From positions 558,001 to 622,000 of the forward strand of contig NZ_CP124855.1 in NCBI RefSeq assembly GCF_030012525.1: a stretch of 64,000 bases of DNA, in the 5' to 3' direction. The translations under genes and the position numbers were made by a program. Below, piece by piece: positions 8,829 to 17,442 of the stretch (its first letter is position 1; every line of letters starts with the position of its first letter). This DNA is from Chryseobacterium gotjawalense. Lineage in GTDB: Bacteria > Bacteroidota > Bacteroidia > Flavobacteriales > Weeksellaceae. The notes under the pieces are model-generated. The model saw nothing but the letters and a program-made list of their open reading frames with translations, was not told the DNA's origin and searched no databases.

Positions 8829-9566
8829 TTAATAAATGAAGCCTTTGTCTGACACCTGGCGATCCTGTTCGAATTGTATCAGATTACCGATAGTTTCTTT
8901 TACTGCATCATTGATATAATCTTCATCTGGACGTGCCATAAACGTGAGCACATTTTCATCATCAGCAAAAACCTGAAGCATCATATTTGTTCCAGTTGAT
9001 GGGAATTCTGCAATACGAACTCTAAAACTAAATTTGATATCGTTCAGCATTAGAACAGAAAAGAGTTTGGTGTAAAAATCCTCACCAACTCTGGTTTTGG
9101 TATCGTTAATAACCAAATTACTCAACATCACATTCTCTTCGTTGGATGTTTTTTCGTAGGCTACAGAATTTTTTAAACTTTTAGAATTCATTTCCAAACT
9201 GTCTTTTGCAATAACTTTCGCGGTTTTTTCATCTTTAATAAAAAGATAAACTTTCAAGGCGTCATCTTTATTGACATTAATAGAGATTTCCGAAAGAACT
9301 CTGGTTTCTTTCGGAAGAAGGGTAAATTTATTTTCTTGTTTTGAAGAGGACATATTTTTCCCTTTATCTTTTTTCACAGCAAGAAAGATATAATTAAGGG
9401 ATTGGAAAACTTCACTTTGATTTTGAGCGACTGCTTTTAGATTGAGTACTCCTTCAATATCATGAGTTTCAATTTTTGCAATAACTTTACCGGAGTCCTG
9501 TGCGTTTGAATTAATTCCAAGTAGCAAGAGGAAAATAAGACTGATACTTTTACTAATATTTTTCAT
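8829..9566 (-). CDS. csgE: Curli specificity factor CsgE with an extra N-terminal beta-sandwich domain
   Basis: CsgE caps the CsgG pore from the periplasm and selects curlin substrates. The C-terminal half (about residues 145-245) is CsgE-like: LVINDTKTRVGEDFYTKLF, SFRVRIAEFPSTGTNMMLQV, and a QFEQDRQVSDKGF ending. At 245 residues it is about twice the E. coli length (129). After a signal peptide (NSNAQ), residues about 25-135 form an additional domain with a pattern (YIFLAVKKDKGKNMSSSKQE, NKFTLLPKE, KVYLFIKDE, VIAKDSLEM) that resembles CsgH, the curlin chaperone of Alphaproteobacteria. That resemblance is read by eye. It lies between the csgB-like gene and csgF with gaps under 20 nt. Confidence 0.88.
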   Translation of the reverse strand: MKNISKSISLIFLLLLGINSNAQDSGKVIAKIETHDIEGVLNLKAVAQNQSEVFQSLNYIFLAVKKDKGKNMSSSKQENKFTLLPKETRVLSEISINVNKDDALKVYLFIKDEKTAKVIAKDSLEMNSKSLKNSVAYEKTSNEENVMLSNLVINDTKTRVGEDFYTKLFSVLMLNDIKFSFRVRIAEFPSTGTNMMLQVFADDENVLTFMARPDEDYINDAVKETIGNLIQFEQDRQVSDKGFIY

Positions 9567-9580
9567 CCTTTTATTTTATA

Positions 9581-9985
9581 TTAATAATGTCGTACAAAAA
9601 TCATTTTATCGTTTGTTTTTAGATTAATCTGCATCTCTTTCGAATTACTGTTGTTTCCTGTAACATCGATATAATTGTTATTGCCTTCAACATTTACTTT
9701 CTGTTTGTTTTCTAAATGAGGATTGGTGTTGGTCATTAAAGTGGTATTAAAATCACCCGTTTGCCGAATCATTAAATCACTTCTTTTACTTTTATCATAA
9801 ATCATAGCATTGTTGTTATTTCCTATTTGCGTAACTGATGCCTTCGTAGAGAATTCAGAAACATTGGTTCTGGGCGCATCGATTATATTTAAAACATTTA
9901 AACTGCTGATGTTTTTAAAATCAATGCTCTGTGCACCCATCAAAAAACTGCAGAGAATCGTGAGGATTAAGAGTGTGTTTTTCAT
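9581..9985 (-). CDS. Curlin-related minor subunit / nucleator-like protein (CsgB-like)
   Basis: A 134-residue secreted protein. I use the ATG at 9985, which gives a clean signal peptide (MKNTLLILTILCSFLMGAQS); the longer frame to 10021 only adds a non-signal stretch. The mature part carries degenerate curlin repeats: SVTQIGNNNNAMIYD, RQTGDFNT, VEGNNNYIDVTGNNSN. With far fewer and more divergent repeats than the neighbouring major curlin, and a basic C-terminus (MIFVRHY), it resembles the nucleator CsgB more than CsgA. Assignment as nucleator is inferred from repeat number, tail and position between csgA and csgE. Confidence 0.75.
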   Translation of the reverse strand: MKNTLLILTILCSFLMGAQSIDFKNISSLNVLNIIDAPRTNVSEFSTKASVTQIGNNNNAMIYDKSKRSDLMIRQTGDFNTTLMTNTNPHLENKQKVNVEGNNNYIDVTGNNSNSKEMQINLKTNDKMIFVRHY

Positions 9986-10066
9986 GATTTTATTATTTTC
10001 TGGATAAAAGGGAGAAGCCATTAAATAACTTCTCCCAAAGGATGAATTAATATCAGGTCGTTAGGT

Positions 10067-10948
10067 TTAATGACAACCAACGGTTCCTTTTGGACAATTT
10101 GTTGACGGCAGGTTTACATTACTGCAGCAACTGTAACTACTGTTAGTATCCTGCACAACAGTAATGGTATTATCACATCCAATTTGGTAATCTTTTGTAT
10201 AATGACCATTACCAGTTTGTGTTTGGCTAATAGTATTTCTGTTACCAACTTGTGTAGCATATGCCTTATTGGAATCTCCTTTTTGAACTTGATAGATTTT
10301 ATCAGTGTAACCTGTTTGCTTTGCATCAGCAAAATTATTGTATCCATCTTGATTTTGATCAATCAGATTTAATAAACCTCCATTTTGCCATGCATGAGCT
10401 TCATTTTTCTCTCCCTTTTGAGTTTGAATAATGGTGTTTAAAAAACCGTTTTGCCATGCGTAAGCTTTATTGCCTTTAGCGGCATGGCCAGGACTACCTT
10501 GATTTTGTTTTACGGTATTAAGCTCACCATATTGTTTTGATTCTTCATAATTACCTGTGCCATATTGGTTTTGTACCGCTGTATTAAGCTCACCACATTG
10601 CATTGCATAGACAGAGTTACGATTGTTGACCGAACCTTTACCATTTTGCATCTGGGTTACTGAATTATATTTACCATACTGTTCTGTTTTAGACATATTC
10701 CAATCACCTACTTGTGTTGTTTTATTACTGTTATTCATTTGGAACGTAAAGAAAGGTTTTCCATGCTGGTCTACAGTTGAAAAGTTATTATCTCCCGTTT
10801 GGTCAATTGTGTTGTAATTCTTTTGACCGTGTTGCCCAACAGTTGCATGGTTGGAATTTCCGTATTGGTTAGTTTCATCATGGTTGCTTTGTGCAAAACC
10901 GATGGTAACTGCCATAAGTGCGTATGCACTTGCTAGTAATTTTTTCAT
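10067..10948 (-). CDS. csgA: Major curlin subunit with about 20 QxG repeats and a cysteine-containing tail (CsgA-like)
   Basis: A 293-residue secreted amyloid subunit. The start is the ATG at 10948 (signal peptide MKKLLASAYALMAVTIGFAQ); the frame extends upstream but crosses the promoter. The mature protein is about 20 irregular curlin units built on N-x5-Q-x-G (NQYGNSNHATVGQHGQKN, DQTGDNNFSTVDQHG, TQVGNRNTISQTQTG), each expected to form one rung of a beta-solenoid. E. coli CsgA has only five. Two cysteines sit in repeats (MQCG, IGCDN) and four more in a repeat-free C-terminal tail (SYSCCSN, TNCPKG, VGCH), which is unusual for curlins. It is first in the operon, next to its promoter, as expected for the most abundant subunit. 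Confidence 0.9.
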   Translation of the reverse strand: MKKLLASAYALMAVTIGFAQSNHDETNQYGNSNHATVGQHGQKNYNTIDQTGDNNFSTVDQHGKPFFTFQMNNSNKTTQVGDWNMSKTEQYGKYNSVTQMQNGKGSVNNRNSVYAMQCGELNTAVQNQYGTGNYEESKQYGELNTVKQNQGSPGHAAKGNKAYAWQNGFLNTIIQTQKGEKNEAHAWQNGGLLNLIDQNQDGYNNFADAKQTGYTDKIYQVQKGDSNKAYATQVGNRNTISQTQTGNGHYTKDYQIGCDNTITVVQDTNSSYSCCSNVNLPSTNCPKGTVGCH

Positions 10949-10977
10949 GATTAAAAATTTTTGGTTAGTTTGTGATA

Positions 10978-10985
10978 CAAATGTA
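10978..10985 (-). promoter_or_regulatory. Curli operon promoter, -7 element
   Basis: On the minus strand this reads TACATTTG, a full match to the Bacteroidota -7 consensus TAnnTTTG, 29 nt upstream of the csgA ATG. The expected -33 region (near 11001-11007) is only T-rich (GGTTTTTTCG on the minus strand), which may mean activator dependence. Confidence 0.6.
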
Positions 10986-11205
10986 TATCGATTCTGAAGC
11001 GAAAAAACCACCGATAAAAATGAAATTTCCTAATTGGATGAAAACGATGAAGAACACAGTTAATACACCTATATAAAAATGAGGTATTTACGCAATCGTG
11101 CTATAGAAAACCTATAAATGAAAAAAGTTAAAATTTCTTAAATAGGGCTGCAGATGACTTTCCCACGTCATATTCACAATTAAATGATGATCGCAGAGAA
11201 AATTA

Positions 11206-11238
11206 AAAACTAGGAAACTATTTTTGTTTTCTAGTTTT
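11206..11238. promoter_or_regulatory. Palindromic operator at the tetR promoter
   Basis: Inverted repeat with 13-nt arms AAAACTAGGAAAC (11206-11218) and GTTTTCTAGTTTT (11226-11238); 12 of 13 positions are complementary, with a 7-nt spacer. The -33 hexamer of the tetR promoter lies at the spacer/right-arm boundary, so a protein bound here would block transcription. This is the expected layout for autorepression by the TetR protein encoded immediately downstream and for control of the whole efflux operon. Confidence 0.7.
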
Positions 11239-11252
11239 CTTTCTTATATTTG
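11223..11252 (+). promoter_or_regulatory. Promoter of the tetR-tolC-MFP-RND operon
   Basis: TTTG (11223-11226), 18-nt spacer, TATATTTG (11245-11252): a near-ideal Bacteroidota promoter. Transcription should start about 7 nt later, leaving almost no leader before the ATG at 11263. Confidence 0.7.
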
Positions 11253-11262
11253 CAAACTTATT

Positions 11263-11862
11263 ATGGAAGAGGATACAATTTTTTTAACAAAAGTTTCACA
11301 GTTGTTTCTTGAAAACGGTGCAAAAACTTTGACAATGGATGATATTGCGAAAGCTTTCGGGATCTCCAAAAAGACTTTATATGTTAAATATAAAAACAAG
11401 GAAGAACTCATCGAAGAGGTGCTTCACTTTAAACTTGAAGAAATTATCACCCGGTTAAAATATCTGGATCAAACGATTGAAAACGCGATTGAAAGGATGT
11501 TTTGCAGGGATGAGGAAATGGATAATGTTGCAGATGCCAACAATACCATCCTTATTAAACAATTGATCAAGTACTACCCGGCAATCTTCAATAAACACAT
11601 GATTGAATTTTCAGATAAATTCGCCGAAGTTCTGGTTCACAATATCGAAAAAGGAAGGGAACAGGGATTATACCGAACTAATTTTGATGCAGAAGTGTAT
11701 TCTAAATTATTTTTTCAATTGCTCATGTCTATGCAAAACCCTCTTTATGTGGACCCTGCTACAATCAATAAAGCTCATTATAAACATGAAATTATGAGTA
11801 TGTACATGAACGCCATCACTAATGAAAAAGGAAAAGAAATTTTAAATAAAATAAAATATTAA
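11263..11862 (+). CDS. TetR/AcrR-family transcriptional repressor of the efflux operon
   Basis: A 199-residue regulator with an N-terminal TetR helix-turn-helix (about residues 15-50: LTMDDIAKAFGISKKTLYVK, then YKNKEELIEEV) and an all-alpha ligand-binding C-terminal domain. I choose the ATG at 11263 because the TTG-initiated extension to 11224 would run through the promoter. It is the first gene of the operon, 1 nt before tolC, so it most likely represses its own transcription and that of the pump from the adjacent palindrome. The inducer cannot be read from sequence. Confidence 0.9.
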   Translation: MEEDTIFLTKVSQLFLENGAKTLTMDDIAKAFGISKKTLYVKYKNKEELIEEVLHFKLEEIITRLKYLDQTIENAIERMFCRDEEMDNVADANNTILIKQLIKYYPAIFNKHMIEFSDKFAEVLVHNIEKGREQGLYRTNFDAEVYSKLFFQLLMSMQNPLYVDPATINKAHYKHEIMSMYMNAITNEKGKEILNKIKY

Positions 11863-11863
11863 T

Positions 11864-13204
11864 ATGAAGAAAGTAGCACTAAGCCTCCTTTTCTGTGGCG
11901 GATTAATCTTCGGGCAGGAAGTAAGAATTCTTACTTTGCCGGAAGCCATTTCTTATGCTCTGCAAAATAAAGCTGATGCCAAGAAAGCCCAGTTAGATAT
12001 CCGAAAAGGTGAGGCACAAATTGCTCAGGTAAAATCAAGCGCATATCCCAATATTTCAATCGGCAGTAATACTTCTTATAATCCATTACTGCAAGAAACT
12101 GTTTTGCCTGGTGATGTATTTGGTGAACCCGGAAAGCAGATAAAAGTAGCCTTTGGGCAAAAATGGACTTCCAGCAATAACATTCAGCTTTCACAAGTGC
12201 TTTTTAATCAGTCTGTTTTTACGGGTTTGAAAGCGGCAAAAACAACCCGCGAATTTTATATCATTAATAAAGAACTTACAGAAGAACAAATTATTGAAAA
12301 GGTAGCACATGCTTATTACCAAGTTTATCAAAGTGAACAAATGTTATTGAATGCTGAAAACAATCTTCAGATCACAGACCAAACCATTAAAATTATCAAA
12401 GGGCTATATGATGCCGGTCTTGCAAGAAAAATAGATTATGACAGAACGGTTGTTGCAAAAAATAACATCATTGCGACTACACAGCAATTAGCAAATTCGG
12501 TACAACTGAGCGAAAACGCGCTTAAATTTATGATTGGAATGCCGATGGCAGAGAAAATTGAGTTGCCCAATCAAACTTTTGATCCTGCCATTTTACCGGA
12601 TAGTGATCCAGGAAATTTTGAAGACAGAGCAGAACTTCGTCTTGCAAGTAAACAGTTAGAACTTTTGGAATGGCAAAAAAAAGCATCTGAAGCAGAGTAT
12701 TACCCAACGGTAGGACTTATCGCAAACTATGGCTTTGTCGGTCAGGGAAGTAAATTTCCTTTGTGGAATGGTTCAAAAAATGGAGTGTATTGGTCAGATT
12801 TAGCTTCAATAGGATTACAGATCAACATTCCTATTTTTAATGGGTTTGCTACAAAATCAAAGGTTCAGCTTAATGAAATCGACATTGAAAAAGCACAAAC
12901 AGATTTTAATGAGACCAAATTAGGTTTGGATTTAGCACATTCTAATGCAATCACCTTGTTGACAAATAATATGACAACCATAAATATGCAGTTAGAAAAC
13001 GTGAAACTTGCCGATGAGGTATTATCGAACACCAGATCAAATTATCAATACGGTTTGGCAACACTCAGCGATATTTTAGATGCTGAAAAAGACCTTACTC
13101 AATCCAAGAATAATCTCACACAAGCGAAACTGGATTATAAACTTGCAGAAATAGAATTGCTAAAATCGCAGGGAAAACTTAATACATTAAAAGAAATAAA
13201 CTAA
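11864..13204 (+). CDS. TolC-family outer-membrane efflux protein
   Basis: A 446-residue outer-membrane channel component of a tripartite RND efflux pump. Signal peptide MKKVALSLLFCGGLIFGQ, then the duplicated TolC/OEP fold: LPEAISYALQNKADAKKAQL at the start of the first repeat, long coiled-coil helices, and the beta-strand segment GLQINIPIFNGFATKSK in the second. The C-terminal helix (YQYGLATLSDILDAEKDLTQ) is typical of the family. Only 1 nt separates it from tetR and 4 nt from the fusion-protein gene, so the genes are co-transcribed. Confidence 0.94.
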   Translation: MKKVALSLLFCGGLIFGQEVRILTLPEAISYALQNKADAKKAQLDIRKGEAQIAQVKSSAYPNISIGSNTSYNPLLQETVLPGDVFGEPGKQIKVAFGQKWTSSNNIQLSQVLFNQSVFTGLKAAKTTREFYIINKELTEEQIIEKVAHAYYQVYQSEQMLLNAENNLQITDQTIKIIKGLYDAGLARKIDYDRTVVAKNNIIATTQQLANSVQLSENALKFMIGMPMAEKIELPNQTFDPAILPDSDPGNFEDRAELRLASKQLELLEWQKKASEAEYYPTVGLIANYGFVGQGSKFPLWNGSKNGVYWSDLASIGLQINIPIFNGFATKSKVQLNEIDIEKAQTDFNETKLGLDLAHSNAITLLTNNMTTINMQLENVKLADEVLSNTRSNYQYGLATLSDILDAEKDLTQSKNNLTQAKLDYKLAEIELLKSQGKLNTLKEIN

Positions 13205-13208
13205 AGAA

Positions 13209-14264
13209 ATGAAAAAAAGAACTTTATTTACCATATTGGCCATTATCATTATCGGAGCCGGATTCTACTGGATTCTACAGAATAACAAAAAGAAAAACCA
13301 GCAGGAGGTTGCAATTGTTGCCGAGAAAAACACCGATGTAGCCGTAAGGACAGCGCCCGTAAAAAGAGAAGAAATCAGTGGCGAATTTACCGTTAACGGA
13401 ACATTTTTACCCAATAAGCAAAGTCAAATTGCCTCAGAAATCAACGGACAATTGGTTGCACTATATGTTAAGGAAGGAAGTTATGTAAAAGCCGGGCAAA
13501 GCATAGGAAGACTAGCTGGTGAAAAACTAAATGTAACTGTCGGAAATGCCAATGCCAATCTATCACAAGCTCAGTCAGCATTAAGCCGATATGAAGCTGC
13601 CTATAAAACAGGTGGTGTTACCGCTTTGCAGTTAGACCAAGCGAGACTGCAAGTGAAAAATGCACGGTCACAGGTACAATCTGCACAACTACAGTCAGGT
13701 GATACCAATATCATTGCAAAAATCAGTGGTATCGTGAATCAAAAAATGGTGGAAGTAGGATCTGTTGTTGCACCGGGAACTCCTCTTGTAGAGATTGTTG
13801 ATATTTCTTCATTAAAACTTAAAGTTGATGTTGATCAAGCATTAGTAACCCAATTATCATTAGGAAATAATGTAAAAGTAAAACCCGATGTAATCGATGG
13901 AACCATTGAAGGCAGAATCACATTTATCGCGCCCTCTGCATCGGGAGCTTTAAAATTTCCTGTCGAAATTACCGTTCCCAATAGCTTTAATAAATTAAAA
14001 GCGGGCATGTATGCAAGTGCAATGTTTAACCGGACAGGAGTAAACAGCGTACTGGTAGTACCAAGAGATGCATTTGTAGGAAGCGTAAGTGATAACCTCA
14101 TTTTTGTGGTAAAAAACAATGTCGCTTATCTGACAAAAGTGCAGAGTGGCGTTAATTACGGCGACAAAGTAGAAATAGTAAGCGGTTTAAATGAAGGAGA
14201 GCAGGTAGTAACCAGCGGCCAGATCAATCTTTCAGACAAAACTAAAATTAGAATTTTAAAGTAA
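13209..14264 (+). CDS. RND efflux periplasmic adaptor (membrane fusion protein)
   Basis: A 351-residue HlyD/AcrA-type adaptor bridging the inner-membrane pump and the TolC-like channel. One N-terminal membrane helix (about residues 4-24, LFTILAIIIIGAGFYWIL) anchors it; I see no lipobox. Next come the lipoyl half-motifs (IASEINGQLVALYVKEGSYV, then VKAGQSIGRL), a short alpha-hairpin (about 105-155), the second lipoyl half (KISGIVNQKMVEVGSVVAPG) and the beta-barrel and membrane-proximal domains (AGMYASAMF; VVPRDAFVG). It follows tolC by 4 nt and precedes the permease by 16 nt. Confidence 0.94.
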   Translation: MKKRTLFTILAIIIIGAGFYWILQNNKKKNQQEVAIVAEKNTDVAVRTAPVKREEISGEFTVNGTFLPNKQSQIASEINGQLVALYVKEGSYVKAGQSIGRLAGEKLNVTVGNANANLSQAQSALSRYEAAYKTGGVTALQLDQARLQVKNARSQVQSAQLQSGDTNIIAKISGIVNQKMVEVGSVVAPGTPLVEIVDISSLKLKVDVDQALVTQLSLGNNVKVKPDVIDGTIEGRITFIAPSASGALKFPVEITVPNSFNKLKAGMYASAMFNRTGVNSVLVVPRDAFVGSVSDNLIFVVKNNVAYLTKVQSGVNYGDKVEIVSGLNEGEQVVTSGQINLSDKTKIRILK

Positions 14265-14280
14265 TCGGTAAATTATCAAT

Positions 14281-17200
14281 ATGAAATTAGTAGAAGTATC
14301 GATTAAGCGGCCCAGTTTAGTTATCGTAATGCTTGCATTACTTATTATCGGCGGACTTTTCAGTTATACCCAGCTCAACTATGAGCTGATTCCTAAATTT
14401 GAAGTAAAGGTGGTAACCGTTTCCACCATTTATCCTGGTGCATCGCCATCCGAGGTTGAAAGTACCGTTTCCAGAAAAATCGAAGATGCGGTTTCTTCTC
14501 TGGAAGGAATCAAAAAAATACAGTCGAAATCTTACGAAAGTCTTTCAGCAGTTATCATTACCTTTAATAACGATGCGAATGTAGATTTTGCATTGAATGA
14601 AGCCCAACGGAAAATAAATGCCATCCGTTCCGAACTTCCAGATGATATAGAAGAGCCTTCACTCTCTCAGTTCTCGCTTTCGGATATGCCGATTGTGAGC
14701 ATGGGAGTTACAGCAAACCTTACCCAGAGCGAACTTTATGATTTGATAGATCAAAAAATCCAGCCTGAATTTTCGCGGATTCAAGGAGTTGCCAAGGTGA
14801 ATATTGTGGGAGGTCAGGAAAGAGAAATCCGCGTAAATCTTAATCAATATAAACTGGAAGGTTATGGTCTTACGATTCCTCAGGTACAGCAGGTTATAAC
14901 AGCCTCCAATCTTGATTTCCCTACTGGAAGTTTAAAAACACGTTCTAACAGTACTTTAATTAGGCTTTCGGGAAAAATTCAAACTGTAGATGAATTAAGA
15001 AACTTAATCATTTCTTCTCAAAACGGACAAAACATCAAACTTTCTGATGTTGCTGAGGTTCAAGACACTCAAAAAGAAACCGATAAAATCGCAAGGGTTG
15101 ATCAGCAAACAACCCTTTTGTTACAGATACAAAAACAAACCGATGCCAATGCAGTTGATGTAAGTGAACTGGTTCGCAAAAAAGTAGCCGCACTGGAAAC
15201 CCAGTACAAGGCCCAGAATTTAAAAGTAAATATTGCTGATGACAGCTCCTTATTTACCTTAGAAGCAGCACATTCTGTGATTAAAGATTTATTTATCGCC
15301 GTTGCTTTAGTAGCATTTGTAATGTTGTTTTTCCTTCACAGTTTCCGAAATGCACTTATTGTGATGGTGGCAATTCCGACCTCACTTATTGCAACTTTTA
15401 TCGGTTTAAATATTTTGGATTATTCATTAAACTTAATGAGTTTATTGGGACTTTCATTAGTAGTTGGGATTCTTGTAGATGATGCCATTGTGGTCATCGA
15501 GAATATTCACCGGCACATGGAAATGGGTAAAAACAGAGCAAGAGCAGCTTACGATGGCGCCTCTGAAATTGGTTTTACCGTGACAGCGATTACCTTGGTA
15601 ATTGTAGTAGTATTCCTTCCGATTGCGATGAGTAGCGGTCTGGTTTCAGATATTATCCGACAGTTTTGTGTAACCGTAATTATTGCGACTTTACTGTCGT
15701 TATTAGTTTCTTTTACCGTAGTACCGTGGTTGTATTCCAGATACGGAAAACTTGATTTAATCAGTAAAGATTCTCTTTTCGGAAAAATAATTTACAAATT
15801 CGAAGCAGGTTTAAGTGCATTTACTCATTTTATCACCGGTATTCTTACCTGGAGTTTAGGTCATAAAATCAAAACTTTTGTCATCGTTATTTTGCTTTTT
15901 GCATCGAGTATTTTATTAATGGCTTTTGGTTATATCGGTTCGGATTTCTTCCCGGCGACAGACAAAGGAGAGTTTTTAGTGCAAATTGAAATGCCGAAAG
16001 ACGTTTCGATCGAGGAAACCAACTTTATGACTCAAAAAGCAGAAGCATTCCTGCAAAAAGATCCTGCGATTACCAGCATGATCACAACAGTTGGGCAGTC
16101 CAGCTCCGGAGGTCTGGGTGGTTCGCAAGCCACTACTTATAAATCTGAAATCAGTCTAAAACTGATAGAACAGTCAGAACGCAAAGAAAGTTCAAAAGTC
16201 TATGCAGCAAAAATAAAACGCGGATTAGAAAGAGAACTGGTAGGCGCAAAAATAACGACCGTGCCGGTTGGGTTTATGGGTGCAGAACAAGCGCCATTGC
16301 AGATGACCATCGTGGGACCCAATCTGAAAGAAGTGATGGATTACGCGAAACAAGCAGAAGCAGCACTGAAATCGATCGACGGAGCATCAGGGGTTGATCT
16401 TTCTGTAGAAGAGGGAAATCCGGAGATTATGGTAAGTGTCGATCGTGACAAAATGGCTTTGTTGGGATTAAATGTTGCAACCGTAGGACAAACTTTACGG
16501 ACTGCATTTAGCGGAAACGACAGCAATAAATTCAGAACCGGGAACAATGAATACGACATCAATATTATTTTAGATGAAGCATACCGAAAAAATATTGATG
16601 ATGTGAAAAACATCAGTTTCATCAATAACGCAGGACAGAAAATTCAACTTTCTCAGTTCGCGTCCATCACGAATTCATCCGGTCCCGCTTTATTAGAGCG
16701 TTACGACCGGTCACCATCTGTCACCATTCAATCACAGGTCGTTGGTAAAACTACGGGGACCGTTGCATCTGAATGGGAAGCTAAAATGGAGAAAATAAAG
16801 AAGCCTGCCGGGGTGAACTGGCTTTGGGGCGGAAATATGGAAAACCAAAGTGAAGGTTTCGGAACCTTGGGAGTGGCTTTATTGGCGGCGATTATGCTGG
16901 TTTATATGATTATGGTCGTGCTTTATAATGATTTTGTAAAACCGTTTATTGTACTCTTTTCAATTCCATTATCTTTTATTGGAGCGCTTTGGGCACTTGC
17001 TCTTACCAATCAGAGTTTAAATATCTTTACCATTCTTGGGGTAATTATGCTCATCGGTTTGGTTGCAAAAAATGCGATCTTATTGGTCGATTTCACCAAT
17101 CATAGGATGGAAAGCGGGGAAACAATTGAAAATGCACTAATACAGGCCAATCACGCGAGACTTCGTCCGATTCTGATGACCACCATTGCAATGGTTTTCG

Positions 17201-17439
17201 GAATGCTGCCAATTGCTATGGCTTCTGGTGCCGCAGCCGGAATGAATAACGGTTTGGCGATTGTAATTATCGGTGGATTGTTATCTTCACTATTCCTGAC
17301 TTTAATTATCGTTCCGGTCGTGTATTACATTATCGTAAAATTAGAAGAACGATTTTCAAAAGGAGAAAAGAATAATTATGGAAAAATGATGAAAGAAGAA
17401 TACGAACATATTCATCCTGAAAATGAGATTGAATTTTAA
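14281..17439 (+). CDS. RND-family efflux permease (HAE1/AcrB-like)
   Basis: A 1052-residue proton-driven inner-membrane pump. It has the expected twelve-helix topology with two large periplasmic loops, starting VEVSIKRPSLVIVMLALLII. Proton-relay residues are in place: Asp400-Asp401 in TM4 (GILVDDAIVVIEN) and Lys930 in TM10 (LIGLVAKNAILLVDFTNHRM). The porter domain motif GASPSEVESTV is also present. Co-transcription with tetR, tolC and the adaptor makes a self-contained tripartite pump. Hydrophobic drugs, detergents or envelope lipids are the usual HAE1 substrates; nothing here fixes the substrate. Confidence 0.95.
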   Translation: MKLVEVSIKRPSLVIVMLALLIIGGLFSYTQLNYELIPKFEVKVVTVSTIYPGASPSEVESTVSRKIEDAVSSLEGIKKIQSKSYESLSAVIITFNNDANVDFALNEAQRKINAIRSELPDDIEEPSLSQFSLSDMPIVSMGVTANLTQSELYDLIDQKIQPEFSRIQGVAKVNIVGGQEREIRVNLNQYKLEGYGLTIPQVQQVITASNLDFPTGSLKTRSNSTLIRLSGKIQTVDELRNLIISSQNGQNIKLSDVAEVQDTQKETDKIARVDQQTTLLLQIQKQTDANAVDVSELVRKKVAALETQYKAQNLKVNIADDSSLFTLEAAHSVIKDLFIAVALVAFVMLFFLHSFRNALIVMVAIPTSLIATFIGLNILDYSLNLMSLLGLSLVVGILVDDAIVVIENIHRHMEMGKNRARAAYDGASEIGFTVTAITLVIVVVFLPIAMSSGLVSDIIRQFCVTVIIATLLSLLVSFTVVPWLYSRYGKLDLISKDSLFGKIIYKFEAGLSAFTHFITGILTWSLGHKIKTFVIVILLFASSILLMAFGYIGSDFFPATDKGEFLVQIEMPKDVSIEETNFMTQKAEAFLQKDPAITSMITTVGQSSSGGLGGSQATTYKSEISLKLIEQSERKESSKVYAAKIKRGLERELVGAKITTVPVGFMGAEQAPLQMTIVGPNLKEVMDYAKQAEAALKSIDGASGVDLSVEEGNPEIMVSVDRDKMALLGLNVATVGQTLRTAFSGNDSNKFRTGNNEYDINIILDEAYRKNIDDVKNISFINNAGQKIQLSQFASITNSSGPALLERYDRSPSVTIQSQVVGKTTGTVASEWEAKMEKIKKPAGVNWLWGGNMENQSEGFGTLGVALLAAIMLVYMIMVVLYNDFVKPFIVLFSIPLSFIGALWALALTNQSLNIFTILGVIMLIGLVAKNAILLVDFTNHRMESGETIENALIQANHARLRPILMTTIAMVFGMLPIAMASGAAAGMNNGLAIVIIGGLLSSLFLTLIIVPVVYYIIVKLEERFSKGEKNNYGKMMKEEYEHIHPENEIEF

Positions 17440-17442
17440 CCA

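Larger units (their letters stand above)
10949..11262. other. Divergent intergenic region between csgA and tetR
   Basis: It holds the curli promoter at its left end and the tetR promoter plus operator at its right end. The roughly 200 bp between them have no ORF. The only other structure I see is a short imperfect motif, ATGAC-N8-GTCAT (11154-11171), too weak to name. The length leaves room for regulatory input to curli. Confidence 0.5.

Noticed and set aside
10184-10817. Plus-strand frames across the curlin repeats
   Set aside because: Repetitive codons of csgA produce open frames on the other strand; no start signal or domain supports them.
10067-10948. Possible CRISPR or DNA-level repeat array in csgA
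   Set aside because: The repeats are protein-level curlin units with variable DNA; there are no regular spacers.
11224-11262. TTG-initiated N-terminal extension of the TetR gene
   Set aside because: It would place the start inside the -33/-7 promoter; the ATG at 11263 gives a normal TetR N-terminus.
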